NCBI RefSeq assembly: GCF_030272615.1
Contig: NC_081412.1
Coordinates: 685,200,583 to 685,264,582, forward strand
DNA: 64,000 nt
Source: Cryptomeria japonica
Lineage: Eukaryota > Streptophyta > Pinopsida > Cupressales > Cupressaceae
Direction of reading: 5' to 3'
Position 1 is the stretch's first letter. Each line of letters opens with the position of its first letter. Shown piece after piece: positions 43,571 through 55,483 of this stretch. The notes beneath the pieces were generated by a model that was given only the letters and a program-made list of their open reading frames with translations, was not told where the DNA came from and searched no databases. The position numbers and the translations under genes are program-made.

Positions 43571-44106
43571 GGAAGGGATAGGTGATGGTTGTGAGAGAAA
43601 ATGAGAAAGAGAAGAACAAAGAAATAGAAGGCTAAGGAGGGAGGGAGCTAGGGAGAGGTAGACAAGTAATGATTGAGAGATCTAGAGAGAGGAGAGGTAT
43701 AGAGGTGAAGGAGCTGGATAAGTTCACAAAGAGAGAAACAAGGGTAAGGAGGAAAAGAGAGAAATGGAGAGGGAGGAAAGAACTAGATAGGAGAGAGATA
43801 TAGAGGTGAGAGACCTAAATATTCGGGGGAGAGACCAATGGGAGAGGTGGAGGCTAGAGACCTAGAGCCTGGAGAAAGAGGGGTGAGAGACCTAAGGGTA
43901 TAAATAGAGGCTAGATATATAGAGGGGGAGAAATATGTGGTGAATGAGGTAGGGAGGGAGAGGTATTGAGGTAAAGAGAGAGGGAGGGATATACCTAGAG
44001 ATTGAGAGAGAGAGAGAGAGAGAGAGAGAGGGATGGAGAGAGAAAGAAAGGGAGTGAGACCTAGAGAGAGGAGAGAAAGTTGAGAAAGAGAAAATAGAGA
44101 GAGGGG

Positions 44107-44138
<32 letters not shown>

Positions 44139-44145
44139 TAAAGGA

Positions 44146-44275
44146 AAGTATCAATATGGGCAATACCCTTAAACCTATGTACCTTATACCCTATACTATC
44201 AATATTTTACCCTAAACCCTATACCTCAATCTTAAATCATATACTCCATACTCTAAATCCTATATCCTAGATGTC
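44146..44275 (-). repeat. Telomere-like degenerate block 2
   Basis: Starts agtatcaatatgggcaatac as block 1 does, with taccctaaaccctatacc and several ctaaatcctat. Together with the GA tract this is a tandem duplication of about 710 bp. Confidence 0.5.
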
Positions 44276-44850
44276 CTATTCCTAAGAGAGTAGAGGGAGA
44301 GAGATAATGAGAGAAAGAAGATCAAAGAAAGAGAGAGAGGGGGGGTGAGGTAGACATGGAGTGATCAATATACCTAGAGAGGGAAGAGAAAGAGAGGTGA
44401 GGGAGACAAAATTTCACAAAGAAAGAAAGAGGGATAAAGAGGCAAGGAGAGAGGTGGAGAAGGAGGGAAATAATTAGAGAGGGGAGATATATAGAAGTGA
44501 GAGACCTAGCGAGAGATGGGTCAGACACATAGGGGGAGAGATAGAGGTGAGAGAGTTATATGGGGAGAGAGAGGTGAGAAATAAGACAGTGAGGGAGAGG
44601 TGGTGAGTTAAAAAGGGAGGGTGGGAGAGACCTAGAGATGGTGAGACAAAGGGTGGGAGGGAGAGGTAGTGATTGAGAGAATGAAGAAAGAGAGAGAGGT
44701 GAAGAGATAAGAAGGGAAGGATAGAGATGGGGATAAGGAGGGAAGGTGAGGTGGAGGGGAAGAGAGGGTGGGAGAGAAGGTGAGCTTATAGAGAGAAGAG
44801 AGTGAGAGAGATAGGTCTAGAGTTTGGAGGAGATAAAGATTCTAAGAGTA

Positions 44851-45854
44851 TCTTGATAGGAGCATTCTGATTACTAAAATATGTATGTTAAAAATTTATA
44901 TGATCTTCTAATTTAACCTAGAATCTATATTATCTCCTAGATATCTGAAACCACTCTCCAACATACTACCAATATATACATATAATATAACTTTAAGAAT
45001 GGAAAAAGATATTAAAATGTGACTTATACTTAAATGTTTATTTTTATGTATATATTACACTAATAAAGAGAGGGAGGGGGAGAGAGATGGATAAATTTCT
45101 AATGCGATACATTTGGTGTGTACCAAATTTAGCACTCACCAAATGGAAATTTTCATTTTTTAAGATTTGGTGCTCACGAAATGTAAAAATACATTTCTTC
45201 AATTTGGTGAGCACCAAATTTGGCACTTGCCAAATAATTTTCATTGGGAAACACATTTCCTTGGGCATCCAACCCAAAGGCTTGGATGGCCATTTGAGGC
45301 CTGAGATGTGTTTTTTTTTATATGAAAAAATTTCTCATAGTTTTAGTTGTGCTTTCCATCAGGTTTACATGTTTTTTAATTCAAACAAAAATAAAAAACC
45401 ATGATGATGTTAAGCTCTCTCTTAGATATATAACAATATAATTATTTTTAAATTTTGATTATGTTAAGGTTTTCATCTCTAATTTCATTTGTTAGTGTGT
45501 CTTTTTTTTGTTAAAAACCAACACATGCTATTTTGGACATGGGTTTTTACTTGTTCATTATATTTCAAAATAAATTAGATTTTTAGAAACTAAAATCCAC
45601 TCTGCATGTATTGAAAAGGAAACAATTGATTTTTGATTATTTTTCAAAAAAAATAGGAGGGAGAACACTCAAATTTCTATTTTTCAGGATGTGTCTAGTA
45701 CAAAAATTAGTTAAAAAATTATATATTCATTAAAAAACTAGCCAAAAAATCTGACATAAACTATATGGTTTTAGCTAGTTTCTCATTGGAGCAATTTTTT
45801 AAATTCTAAATAAAATTTTTAATTTTAGGAGGACCACAGTAGGTGCTATGTTAT
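44851..45854. other. AT-rich intergenic sequence with a palindrome cluster
   Basis: No gene is supported. Palindromes lie at 45111-45128 (arms 7), 45178-45197 (arms 8), 45201-45220 (arms 9) and 45218-45235 (arms 8), all built on TTTGG or ATGTA words. The frames at 45044-45277 and 45087-45404 are by-products. GTTAT at 45850-45854 is the left target copy of element D. Confidence 0.65.
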
Positions 45855-47026
45855 TGTAAAGCAGAAAATCGCGATCGAACCCTAGTTGGTCTCCCCTCTT
45901 CCAACTCCGAGGAGAGAGAAGGGAGGTTCGCTAGGGTTGATGGTTTTCACTTAAGGGAGAGACTTTACATTCAAAAGAGGGGTTGAAACCCACAAGATCC
46001 AATCCCACACAATGCAAGATTGGATGCTAAATGAGTTTCAAGGGTTAAGAAAGCAAGGCTACCCTCTTTTGTAAAGAATGTTGATAAGAGAATTAAGCTA
46101 GGCATGCATAGAAAGTGAGAAAGATTCGCTTATAAACTGAGTTCGGGATATAGTATGAAGTTGTGGACCTGGAATTAGCAGTAAAATGTCGATACGGCGT
46201 TGTCCTGTAAATTTGAGCAAAAGTTGTCGGGACGATGGCGCCCGGCGCCACAGTCCTCCGAAAAATCCGCGAAACGAAGGGGGATCTGTTCGTCTCTACA
46301 CAAGGATTCCAGATCTTCAATTTCAGCCGCGTACCTGCAACCTACACAGAGAAAAGTGAAGACGATTGGGGGGTTAGGGATTAGGGGTTTGCCTTTAGGT
46401 CAAACCCCAGTTTTGGAATTAACCAAGAAATGAGCAATTGCTGTAAATGTAAATGTATGTAATGTAAAACAAGTACTAATACATTGTTCTAAGGATGTTT
46501 GTATCCTTATGTGCAAAGGTATAGATGTTGTATGTTGTATGTAGTAATATGTGATCTCCTCTTCAATGGTTGAATCCTTGACTTGAATGCAACACTTAGC
46601 CTTGAATGGAGACTTAGAATGCTTGAATGCTTGAGTTCTTGAGTATAGTTTCCACGTCATATCATCTTATGTCCAAATGAAAGAGGAAAATGTAGTTTAT
46701 ATACTTGTCAATTAGGGCTAATAGACTGATTTTCCTGACCTTAGGCCGACCAAGAAAGTTTATTTTCCAAATTGCAAACAAAAAGACCCGATACCCCATA
46801 GGAAATCGGGCCCAAAATAGGACCCAGGGACCAGGGCGCTGGGCACTCTAGTCCCACCTCCCGGGACATCAGGGTGCAAGGAGGTTCAGGCCAGGATGCT
46901 TGAAAAATGCAATTTTTAGTGTCGTGAGCAAGTTTCGGGGTCTCCATTCAGGTTGCGTGTTGCGTTGCCATCGTGAAGACCGAAATGCAGTCAAAATTGC
47001 AAGTGTCGCAATTTTAGGACGCTACA
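45855..47026 (-). mobile_element. 3' LTR of element D
   Basis: On the minus strand TGTAGCGTCCTAAAATTGCG to CTTTACA. A TATA-like gtatataaac lies on the minus strand at 46695-46704. Two GC-rich hairpin motifs sit at about 46229-46258 and 46827-46856. Confidence 0.92.
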
Positions 47027-47045
47027 TTTAGCCCCCACTTTAGCG
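47027..47045 (-). other. Polypurine tract of element D
   Basis: The minus strand reads aaagtgggggctaaa immediately before the 3' LTR start. Confidence 0.85.
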
Positions 47046-48216
47046 GGAGTATGTATGCTCATACTTCTGGTAAAGTACAAGGAAACAATATTGAAAGACT
47101 TTCACCACGTCAAGGAGGCAAGACACACCAAGCCCCCAGTGGACTAAGGATCTTATGACTTCAATTGACAAAGTAAAAGGGAAGATCATGAGGGAGAACC
47201 ATGACTGTCAGTAGTAAGGTTCCCTCACTATGAGTCATGCAAAAGAAATACCAAAAATTTTCAAGGCAAAGCTAAGTTTGCCAAGAAATTTTCAAGTATC
47301 TTGAAAGGATAGACAGGGTGTATGCCCCCCTACATTAAAGCGATCGCACACGCCTCAACGGGGGTGATTGTTTTAACATAGTGATACACATAAGAAATGA
47401 GAAAGGAAAGGAGCACGTTATCACAAAGATTTAGCCCCCAAGTGTGAGATAAACCCAAGGATAATAGATACAAAACACAAAGCACGAGGTGACTTCTCTT
47501 TCCTCGGGGTCAATATGCTGTATGATAATTCATGTATATATATCATATGTATGCATAATTGTTCTTCATTCCCCAATCAAGGAAGGTCACCTAGAAGAAG
47601 GGAACACATGTGTCTTTTGAGTCAACATGAGAGAGACCAAAAGAGATCTCAATGCTTTGCATCGTCCTCAAGTAGACAACACTAAGGACGACAAATAGAA
47701 GAATGAGAATAACATATAGAAGAAGTAACAAAAGAGAGGGGGAAAGAATCTGCTATGCTAATGTAACTAGTCTAGCACGTCATCTACCCCCCGATCTTGC
47801 TGATCAATGTTCCGGGAAGGCAGGGAACATGCTAGAGGAGGAACATCCAACATAGTAGATGAAGCTATCACAAGATCCAAACAAGGGTTGTGTTCATGTT
47901 CCGAGCCACGTTGTTCTTGTCTAGGAGCTAGGATAAGTGCTTTAGAAAATTCATTAGATAAATGGTTATCAATATCAACAAGTTCATATTCATTATCAGA
48001 AGCAAGAGAAGTAACATTTTCATCTATATCATTATCAAGATTTATAAAAATAGGATCTTTAACTCACACAGGATCAAGACCATCATACATCTTATGTTTA
48101 GGAGATTTAGGCTCTATTTCCGGCTGAGGAGAAAATGGAATAATGCTTGTTGAAGGTGTTTTTGGAGATTGTAAAGTTTGAGAAGCAGCTGCTTGAGCCC
48201 TAAGACGATGCTTTCG
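47046..48216 (-). other. Element D 3' region, decayed or non-coding
   Basis: Directly after the stop of the protease frame the same frame continues RKHRLRAQAAASQTLQSPKT to about 48060. Beyond that I see no coding signal. RT and integrase motifs are absent on both strands. Confidence 0.65.
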
Positions 48217-49299
48217 TCAGCGTTCACGTGCAGAACGATTACGTCTAGTCTTAGTAGGAAGTGGAGAAGATTGAGGAGGAGGAATGTTCTCATCCTTATC
48301 ACTTGGGTGTTTAGGTTGTGGTCTCTTAGGCTGGATAATAGGAGAAGAGGAAGGTCTCTTCTCTCTATAAAAAGGAGGAGGAACTGCTCCATATAAAGGA
48401 GGAATTTTTGGTTTAGGAAGAAGACCAAGTCCATCATGACGAGGAGGTATAGGTCTACTTTTAGAAGGTTTATTAGGCATAGACATAGTCACATCCATAG
48501 GGATGGGTTGAGAATCTTCTTGAGGAAAGACATTAGTTTTATCTTTCAAAGGAAGAACTTCCTTCTCAAGAACAATAGGAATGTCAAGTTTAGGTGTTCT
48601 AGGTTCACTTAGAGATAGGATCATATCTGTTTTCCACTTTTGATAAGATTTGAAAAGATGATCACTTCGCGGAGGAAGAGATTGGAATTGTTTAGGCCAA
48701 AAATAATCAATAGGAACACTAGAAGTTCTTTCAGCTGGTTTAAAGAGACTATGATTGACAGTAACAACTTCACCATTATGGGGAAATTTCAAACACTTGT
48801 GAATAGGAGAAGCAATAGCTTTCATGGAAGATAGCCAAGGATAGCCAAGCTTCACACGAAATTGTTCAGACGAAGGAATAATAGCAAAGTTCACATCAAG
48901 AGATTTGTTATGGACCTCAATAGGCAATGTAATAGAACCAATTGCAGGAGAAGAAAATGCATCAAATAATTTCACAATCACATCTGTTTTGTCATAGATC
49001 ACTTGATTCAATTGCAAAGTAAAAAGAAATTCTTCAGTAATAACATTAACCATGCACGAAGGATCAATAAGCACTCCACGGCAAGGTGTATTCTTGACTT
49101 TTGCAACTATGTATAAAGGACCATCAGGTGCTCTAATGGTTTCACTAGAATCAAATGTGATGGAAGGTTCTTTAGGGTTTTCTTGCTGCTCTACAAAGTT
49201 AATCACATTCAGAGTCATAGACACAAGACCATCAGATGAGAGAGAGGAATCATTAGCCTCAATCGCATTAGAGGTATGAGAAGGTAATGGATCACTAAA
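48217..49299 (-). pseudogene. Element D protease-like domain with Pro-rich tail
   Basis: The open stretch 48217-49224 is in the gag frame. A retropepsin-like fold is suggested by NTPCRGVLIDPSCMVNVITE (active site D-P-S in place of D-S/T/G-G), KLGYPWLSSM and HKCLKFPHNGEVVTVN, matching the T order (LGRPWIHEM, KFPHNGVEVTVN). The missing Gly makes catalysis unlikely. The C-terminal half is Pro- and Lys-rich (PSKSRPIPPRHDGLGLLPKP). A TAG at about 49300 separates it from gag. Confidence 0.75.
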
Positions 49300-49302
49300 A
49301 AT

Positions 49303-51189
49303 CTAAAGATTTTGATTAGGAGGAGCTACAGATGTATTGCCTTTATCATTCACTCCAGAAACAGAGATAGTATTATCATCAATCAAATCTTGAATTTTAC
49401 CCTTTAAAGAAAAACATTTTTCAGTATCATGCCCAGGTTGACGATGAAAGTGACAAAAAGCTTTGTTATCAAAATAAGGTGAAGTAATCTTTGCAGGATC
49501 AATTTGTCTTATAGGAGGAAGAGTAAGCACATTTTGTTCCAATAACTTATTCATAATACCATGCAATGATTCATTCAAAGGAGTATACTTTCTTTCTTTC
49601 CTGAAAAATTTAGAAATAGGAGGCACACCTGATGCTGCATTCACATTGTTGTTGATGATGTTTTCATTGAATTTGATGGAATCTCTGTTCGGTTTAAACT
49701 TCCCAAATGGTTGTTGACTGCTATCACCCTTATCACTCGGAGCCATAGGATGTGATTGTTCCATTTGACTCACAGTCAGTTGATAATTGTGAAGAGTTGC
49801 ACACAACTGTTGGAAAGAAGTAAACTCAGAAAACAGAAGTTTGTCTCGAATATCTTTTTGTAAATTAGAAATAAATATTCTTTGAATATCATTGTCAGGC
49901 ACTGGAAAAGAAATTTGAGCATACAAATGCTTATATCTACCAATGAAATCAGTCACTTTTTCTTTAACACCTTGTTTACAATGCATTAAATCAATCAAAG
50001 TAACTTTAGGACTTATATTGTTTTGAAATTGTTGAATGAAAGCATTTGCAAGTTGTTCAAAAGAAGTAATAGAATAAGAAGGCAACGAGCAATATCATTG
50101 TAGGGCTTTGTCTCTTAATGTTCTAGTAAACAGTTTTGCAAGCAACCTTTGGTCATAAGCAAAATCGGTACATATTGTTTGAAAAGTCTTAACATGTGTT
50201 AGAGGATCTCCTTTACCATTATAAAGTTCCAAATGCAGGCTTTCAACATGTTTAGGAGGGATAGCTCGAACAATGTCAAGAGAAAGTGGGCTCGCAACAT
50301 CAAATGTAGGCACACTAAACTTAGATTGATTCATAGAGGCAATTTGTTGCTGTAAAGAAGAGACAGTTTGTGCAAGATTATTAATGGTCGCTTCAGTCGA
50401 AGAATTCATATTAGGTGTGTTAGATTGAGATGGAGGTGTTATGTTATTGAAAGAAGGTAGAGAGTAAGGTGGCGGGACCCTATGATAGTCAATCATAGGG
50501 GATGATTGGACAAGAGGAACACTACAAGGAGGAATAGAATGGTTAAATGAATTGCCCCCTTGCGTGATGTTCATTTGTGAAGATGTAATAGGAACACTCA
50601 TTGAAGGGATGAATGAAAAAGTCGGATTAAATGAAGGAATTAGATTAATTGAAGAAAGAGGATTGCCCCCATGACTAGTGATCATAGGAGGAATGTCTTG
50701 TATAGAAGTAGCCATTATATTTGATGTAAAGGTAGGTATGCTAGCAATAGGAGTTCTCAAAGGAATAGAATGATTGACTTGTGTAGGAGGTTGTGTATAA
50801 CCTAAAGTTTCAGCACAACTCTTCATAGGCATCACATTCGAATCCACGATGTGTGCAATACCACGCAAAATATCAATTCCATTCTTATCACTTTGAAGCA
50901 TATGTTTTAGACCCTCAATTAAAGGAAGAGCTTGACTATCGGGATACTCATGAGACATCCGTTGGTGAAAATCATCAAATTGGTTATCCAATTTCGAAAG
51001 TTGTTCTACAGAAACCTCATGGAGAGCTTCTTCATCATTAGGAGGATTAGAGGAATTACCCATGTCCTCGTTAAAAAGGCTATTCAAATTAGGTTCCATC
51101 TCCTCGGTAATTAAACATCGGAAAGACTTAATTCTATGGCTTCGTCTAACGGGAATAGTGTAAGTAGGGCTTATTGTTGTAAAACTCAT
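49303..51189 (-). pseudogene. gag: Element D gag (two open parts separated by one TGA)
   Basis: Frames 50095-51189 and 49303-50085 are in phase; the single TGA between them follows KALQ, where gag proteins usually have Trp, so TGG to TGA is likely. The core has LSLDIVRAIPPKHVESLHLE, YNGKGDPLTHVKTFQTIC, LAKLFTRTLRDKALQ, then SITSFEQLANAFIQQFQNNI, KVTDFIGRYKHLYAQI and IQRIFISNLQKDIRD. A CHHC knuckle reads CHFHRQPGHDTEKC near 49420-49465. It starts MSFTTISPTYTIPVRR. Near-intact gag in an element lacking pol fits a copy that contributed gag and was copied by others' enzymes. Confidence 0.88.
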
Positions 51190-52345
51190 GCACTAGCAAG
51201 AGAGAGAAGATTTTGAATTTAGAGGTAGCAATTTTCAGTAAAATCAGCCAATCTTCTAGATTTAAGCTGTTAAATGCAATCATGACAGTCTCCTGAAATT
51301 TCGGAAAAAATGTCCGGGACCGTGGCGCTCGGAGTGCACACGGTCCTTGCAACTTTTTTCGAAATTTGCAGGGATGAAAGTTATGATGATTTTAAAGCTA
51401 ATCTAAAAAAATTGAGTGATTTTACGATCTGTAGATAGGCCAAATTAAAGTTGCAATTTCAAAATTGAACCCTATCAAGATTGTCGAAAAATGCAAAATT
51501 TGAATTTTGAAAAAGAGAGGGAAACTGAAATTTTGAATTTTATGATTTTAGAGGGAATGTCAAAAGCAATGCAAATTTTGAAATTTAAAAATTGACTCAA
51601 TTTCACGCAAGATTCAATTTTGAAAGCGGAAATCAAAGTTGTTGTAATTAAGCACTTAATTTCAAAAGTCACAAAATGCAAGAATTTGAATAAAGCACTA
51701 AAATTTCGAATGAATGCAAACACACTTTTCAGATTTAGGACAGTAAGAAACACAATTTTGACATGAATTTTAGTTTTAATGATTTTTGAATGATTAGAAG
51801 CCCTAAACAAAGCAATCACAAGACCAACTTTGACTGTAATTTTGAAAGTGTTAGAATTGATAAAATCAGCCAAAATTCTGGATTTTAGCAGAAAAATACA
51901 GTAAGATCTAGCTCCCGAAATTTCGGAAAAAATGTCGAGGACGATGGCGCTCGGAGTGCACACGGTCCTCGCAACTTTTTTCCAAATTTTCAGGGATGAA
52001 AGATATTGTGATTTTATTGCGGAATCCAAAGTTACAGCCGATTTGGAAATGTTTTGATCAGTGAAATTGTCAGACAAAGGTTGAATCAAGAGGGTTTCAA
52101 AAATTAGGGTTTTGACACTTAACCACTTAATTTTCAAAATTAAAGCACAAATATGAATTGATGATTTGTAATAGAAGAGCAGATTTGAAACAAGCATTAA
52201 CAATTAAGCATTTCACAAGTTCAATTACTAAAAAGAAATTTTAGGGTTTTTATGCAATCACCTCTAAAATTTTGCAAAATATCAAACATGGAAATGTAAT
52301 CAAGGAATCAATTTTCAGATCTAATCATGAAAAATCAGAAAGGAT
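51190..52345 (-). other. Element D leader with a duplicated 90-bp segment
   Basis: AT-rich. The segment at 51291-51380 recurs at 51912-52001 (tttcggaaaaaatgtc, then ggcgctcggagtgcacacgg, then gcaactttttt). Each copy holds one of the GC-rich hairpins. The 242-codon minus-strand frame 51475-52203 is low complexity (Phe, Ile, Lys, Ser) and I do not accept it as a gene. Confidence 0.7.
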
Positions 52346-52367
52346 GTTCACGTCGGGTTCACCAAAA
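52346..52367 (-). other. Primer-binding site of element D
   Basis: The minus strand reads tggtgaacccgacgtgaac, four bases after the 5' LTR end CTTTACA. It differs in type from the T primer site. Confidence 0.75.
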
Positions 52368-53542
52368 TGTAAAGCGGAAAATCGCGATCGAACCCTAGTT
52401 GGTCTCCCCTCTTCCAACGCCGAGGAGAGAGAAGGGAGGTTCGCTAGGGTTGATGGTTTTCACTTAAGGGAGAGACTTTACATTCAAAAGAGGGGTTGAA
52501 ACCCACAAGATCCAATCCCACACAATGCAAGATTGGATGCTAAATGAGTTTCAAGGGTTAAGAAAGCAAGGCTACCCTCTTTTGTAAAGAATGTTGATAA
52601 GAGAATTAAGCTAGGCATGCATAGAAAGTGAGAAAGATTCGCTTATAAACTAAGTTTGGGATATAGTATGAAGCTGCGGACCTGGAATTAGTAGTAAAAT
52701 GTCGATACGGCACTGTCCTATAAATTTGAGCAAAAGTTGTCTGGATGATGGCGCCCGGCGCCACGGTCCTCCAAAAAATTTGTGAAACGAAGGGGGATCT
52801 GTTCGTCTCTGCACAAGGATTCCAGATCTTCAATTTCAGCCGCGTACCTGCAACCTACACACAGAAAAGCGAAGACGATTGGGGGGTTAGGGATTAGGGG
52901 TTTGCCTTTAGGTCAAACCCCGGTTTTGGAATTAACCAAGAAATGAGCAATTGCTGTAAATGTAAATGTATGTAATGTAAAACAAGTACTAATACCTTGT
53001 TCTAAGGATGTTTGTATCCTTATGTGCGAAGGTATAGATGTTGTATGTTGTTGTATGTAGTAATATGTGATCTCCTCTTCAATGGTTGAATCCTTGACTT
53101 GAATGCAACACTTAGCCTTGAATGGAGACTTAGAATGCTTGAATGCTTGAGTGCTTGAGTATAGTTTCCACGTCATATCATCTTATGTCCAAATGAAAGA
53201 GGAAAATGTAGTTTATATACTTGTCAATTAGGGCTAATAGACTGATTTTCCCGACCTTAGGCCGACCAAGAAAGTTTATTTTCCAAATTGCAAACAAAAA
53301 GACCCGATACCCCATAGGAAACCGGGCCCAAAATAGGACCCAGGGACCAGGGCGCTGGGCGCTCTGGTCCCACCTCCCTGGACATCAAGGTGCAAGGAGG
53401 TTCAGGCCAGGATGCTTGAAAAATGCAATTTTCAGTGTCGTGAGCAAGTTTCGAGGTCTCCATTTAGGTTGTGTGTTGCGTTGCCATCGTGAAGACCGAA
53501 ATGCAGTCAAAATTGCAAGTGTCGCAATTTTAGGACGCTACA
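52368..53542 (-). mobile_element. 5' LTR of element D
   Basis: Partner of 45855-47026. TATA-like gtatataaac on the minus strand at 53211-53220. GC-rich hairpin motifs at about 52737-52766 and 53338-53368. Confidence 0.92.
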
Positions 53543-53547
53543 GTTAT

Positions 53548-54082
53548 GTTTTTATGATAAAAATAGTAATCCCCACCATTTAAAAAAAAAAATAGTAGTT
53601 TAGAAGTTACATTTGGATTACTACAACTCTTGTTTTGTTGCATATTGAAATTCTGAGTGTAGTATCTTCAATTTCTCATTGAAGTTTAGACATTTTCTAT
53701 TTCAGAAAAAAAGAGGTGGCATCTTAAGACCCCCTTTTAGTCTACCATCTTGGTACACATGCCTTGTGGATCCATCAAATTAACATGTATGTGGATCCTT
53801 CAATGTATATGGATTTTGGATTTATGTTTTTTATGTTTGGCATCCAAAATCCTTTAAAGATCAATGGGACTGGTGGATGGAGAAGAATAATATGGAGGTC
53901 TTATAGGTGGGTTACTATAGGTAGGATGTTGGAAGGATCTCAAAGATATGTGCCTTTGTTGATCTTGATTTAGGATTTGAGGTTATGTGAATAGTATATT
54001 GGAGTTGGAAGGACCCAAGATAGATATAAGGGATGAAGGTTTTGGTTTTTGGAGCTAGGGACCCAAAATGGATGGAAGAAAT
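53548..54082. other. Unassigned sequence between D and copia B
   Basis: AT-rich, with gtggatcc and ggatttt phrases. No coding frame is supported. It is the flank into which both D and copia B inserted. Confidence 0.5.
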
Positions 54083-54530
54083 TGTGAGATTTTGCCAAGA
54101 TCAAGGGCACAATGAAAAGCATAAAGAGATACAATAGAATGACAAGAACAAACTATATTCTCATCAATATACAAATGATCAACTGGATTAACCAATACAA
54201 TGAATATGGGCCTTCTTATATAGGCAAGGCCATATGGATATGTGAGCACACAATCATGACATGTGGCTCAATGAGAAACAAGGGTGGGTAAGAAAAAGTA
54301 GGGGTAGGTAGGAGAAATAATATAAATTCCACAAGAGGTGGAGGGCCCACCAAATGTGGAGTGTAACAGCAAGATAAGACCACAAAAGGTGGAATTTTTC
54401 ATACAAGCTATATCCCTATGTGCACACTTCCCTAAGTGTCTCATATCCAAACTACGATGAGATGCATTATCCTAGGTTAACTTAAGTAAAGTGTAATAAT
54501 ATCCATGATGAATAATTATTTACACCAACA
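54083..54530 (-). mobile_element. 3' LTR of copia B
   Basis: On the minus strand TGTTGGTGTAAATAATTATT to AAAATCTCACA. TATA box ctatataag on the minus strand at about 54215-54223. Preceded by polypurine tract taaggggggg (54531-54541). Confidence 0.92.
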
Positions 54531-54541
54531 CCCCCCCTTAA
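54531..54541 (-). other. Polypurine tract of copia B
   Basis: The minus strand reads taaggggggg directly before the LTR start TGTTGGTG. Confidence 0.8.
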
Positions 54542-54853
54542 GTGCAACTTAGGGGAATGAAGACTCAAGACAACAATGCAAGATGAGTCCCGACTACTAG
54601 GCCATGATAGGTACCCATGTACAATATGCAAATGCAAGCAAACCTACGTAATGCAATCTCTCACAAATGGAGAAAGGGAGAAATCCCAGTGGGAAAAAAC
54701 TCCCCCCCCCCAAAGAGAGATGAATGTACAAAAGACTCTCAAAGAAGAAGGACAAAACCTCAAAGAGTAAAAAGTGGCCCCCCATAAGAGAGGAAGGAGA
54801 AGTCAACTGACACCCCCTAATGAGATATATGGCACCCCCAAGAGAGCTCACAA

Positions 54854-55483
54854 CTATTGGAACTTACTCTCGATGAAAGGTTTGGTAAAGATGTCAGCAA
54901 CTTGCTCCATTGTAGGACAATACTGCAAATCAATGACCTGCTCCTGAATCAGCTCTCGGAAGTAGTGCATATGGATCTTGATGTGTTTGGTCCACTGATG
55001 TTGGACCAGGTTCTTTGAGATTGCAATAGCACTTTGATTGTCACAATATAGAACTGTCAGCCATGGAGTGGTGAGCCCAAACTTTGTGAGAATTTGTTGA
55101 AGCCAAATGGTCTCAGTCATTGCGTTAATAGCTCCTCGATACTCAGCCTTAGTCGAAGAGAGAGCAATAGCATGTTGCTTCTTGCTCTGCCAACAAATGG
55201 GGCCCAAACCAAGGTGGAAGTTGTAACCAAAAGTAGACTTACGATCATCAAGATTGCCAGCCCAATTGGAGTCTGTGTAACCAACCAAGCGAAGTCATGT
55301 CCCTGTTGCATAGTGAATCACATAGTGATGCGTACCTTGGATGTAATGAAGGATGCATTTGGCGGCTTTCCAATGAAGCTCATATGGTTCCTGCATGAAG
55401 CAGGAAACCATGCCAAATGCAAATGAAATATCAGGGTGTGTGTGAGTCAAGTAGATGAGACTACCCACAACCTGACGATACAA
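54854..55483 (-). pseudogene. Copia B RNase H and RT end
   Basis: Frame 55295-55483 has VVGSLIYLTHTHPDISFAFG (RT connection). Frame 54854-55288 is RNase H with GYTDSNWAGNLDDRKST, ALSSTKAEYRGA and LYCDNQSAIAISKN, keeping the acidic residues, and ends IFTKPFIESKFQ. It removes template RNA during cDNA synthesis. One stop separates the two parts. Confidence 0.9.

Larger units (their letters stand above)
42590..44850 (+). repeat. 2.3-kb purine-rich (GA)n low-complexity tract
   Basis: Almost only A and G on the plus strand, with pure (AG)n runs at about 42950-42988, 43418-43441, 44004-44031 and 44107-44137. Phrases such as gagagacctagag and gagagaggtg recur. Long minus-strand frames of Leu and Ser (43783-44163) are artefacts. 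Confidence 0.95.
45855..53542 (-). mobile_element. Element D: gag-protease-only LTR retrotransposon
   Basis: 7,688 bp with LTRs of 1,172 and 1,175 bp (about 3 percent different by eye, mostly transitions) and perfect target duplication GTTAT (45850-45854, 53543-53547). It has a primer site, gag, a protease-like frame and a polypurine tract, but no RT, RNase H or integrase. That makes it a non-autonomous element of the TR-GAG type. Confidence 0.92.

Noticed and set aside
42600-44200. Ser/Leu-rich frames such as 43783-44163
   Set aside because: They are products of the (GA)n tract read in complement.
51475-52203. 242-codon minus-strand frame in the D leader
   Set aside because: Low complexity (Phe, Ile, Leu, Lys, Ser). 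It lies between primer site and gag and contains the duplicated hairpin segment, so it looks like AT-rich leader without stops by chance.
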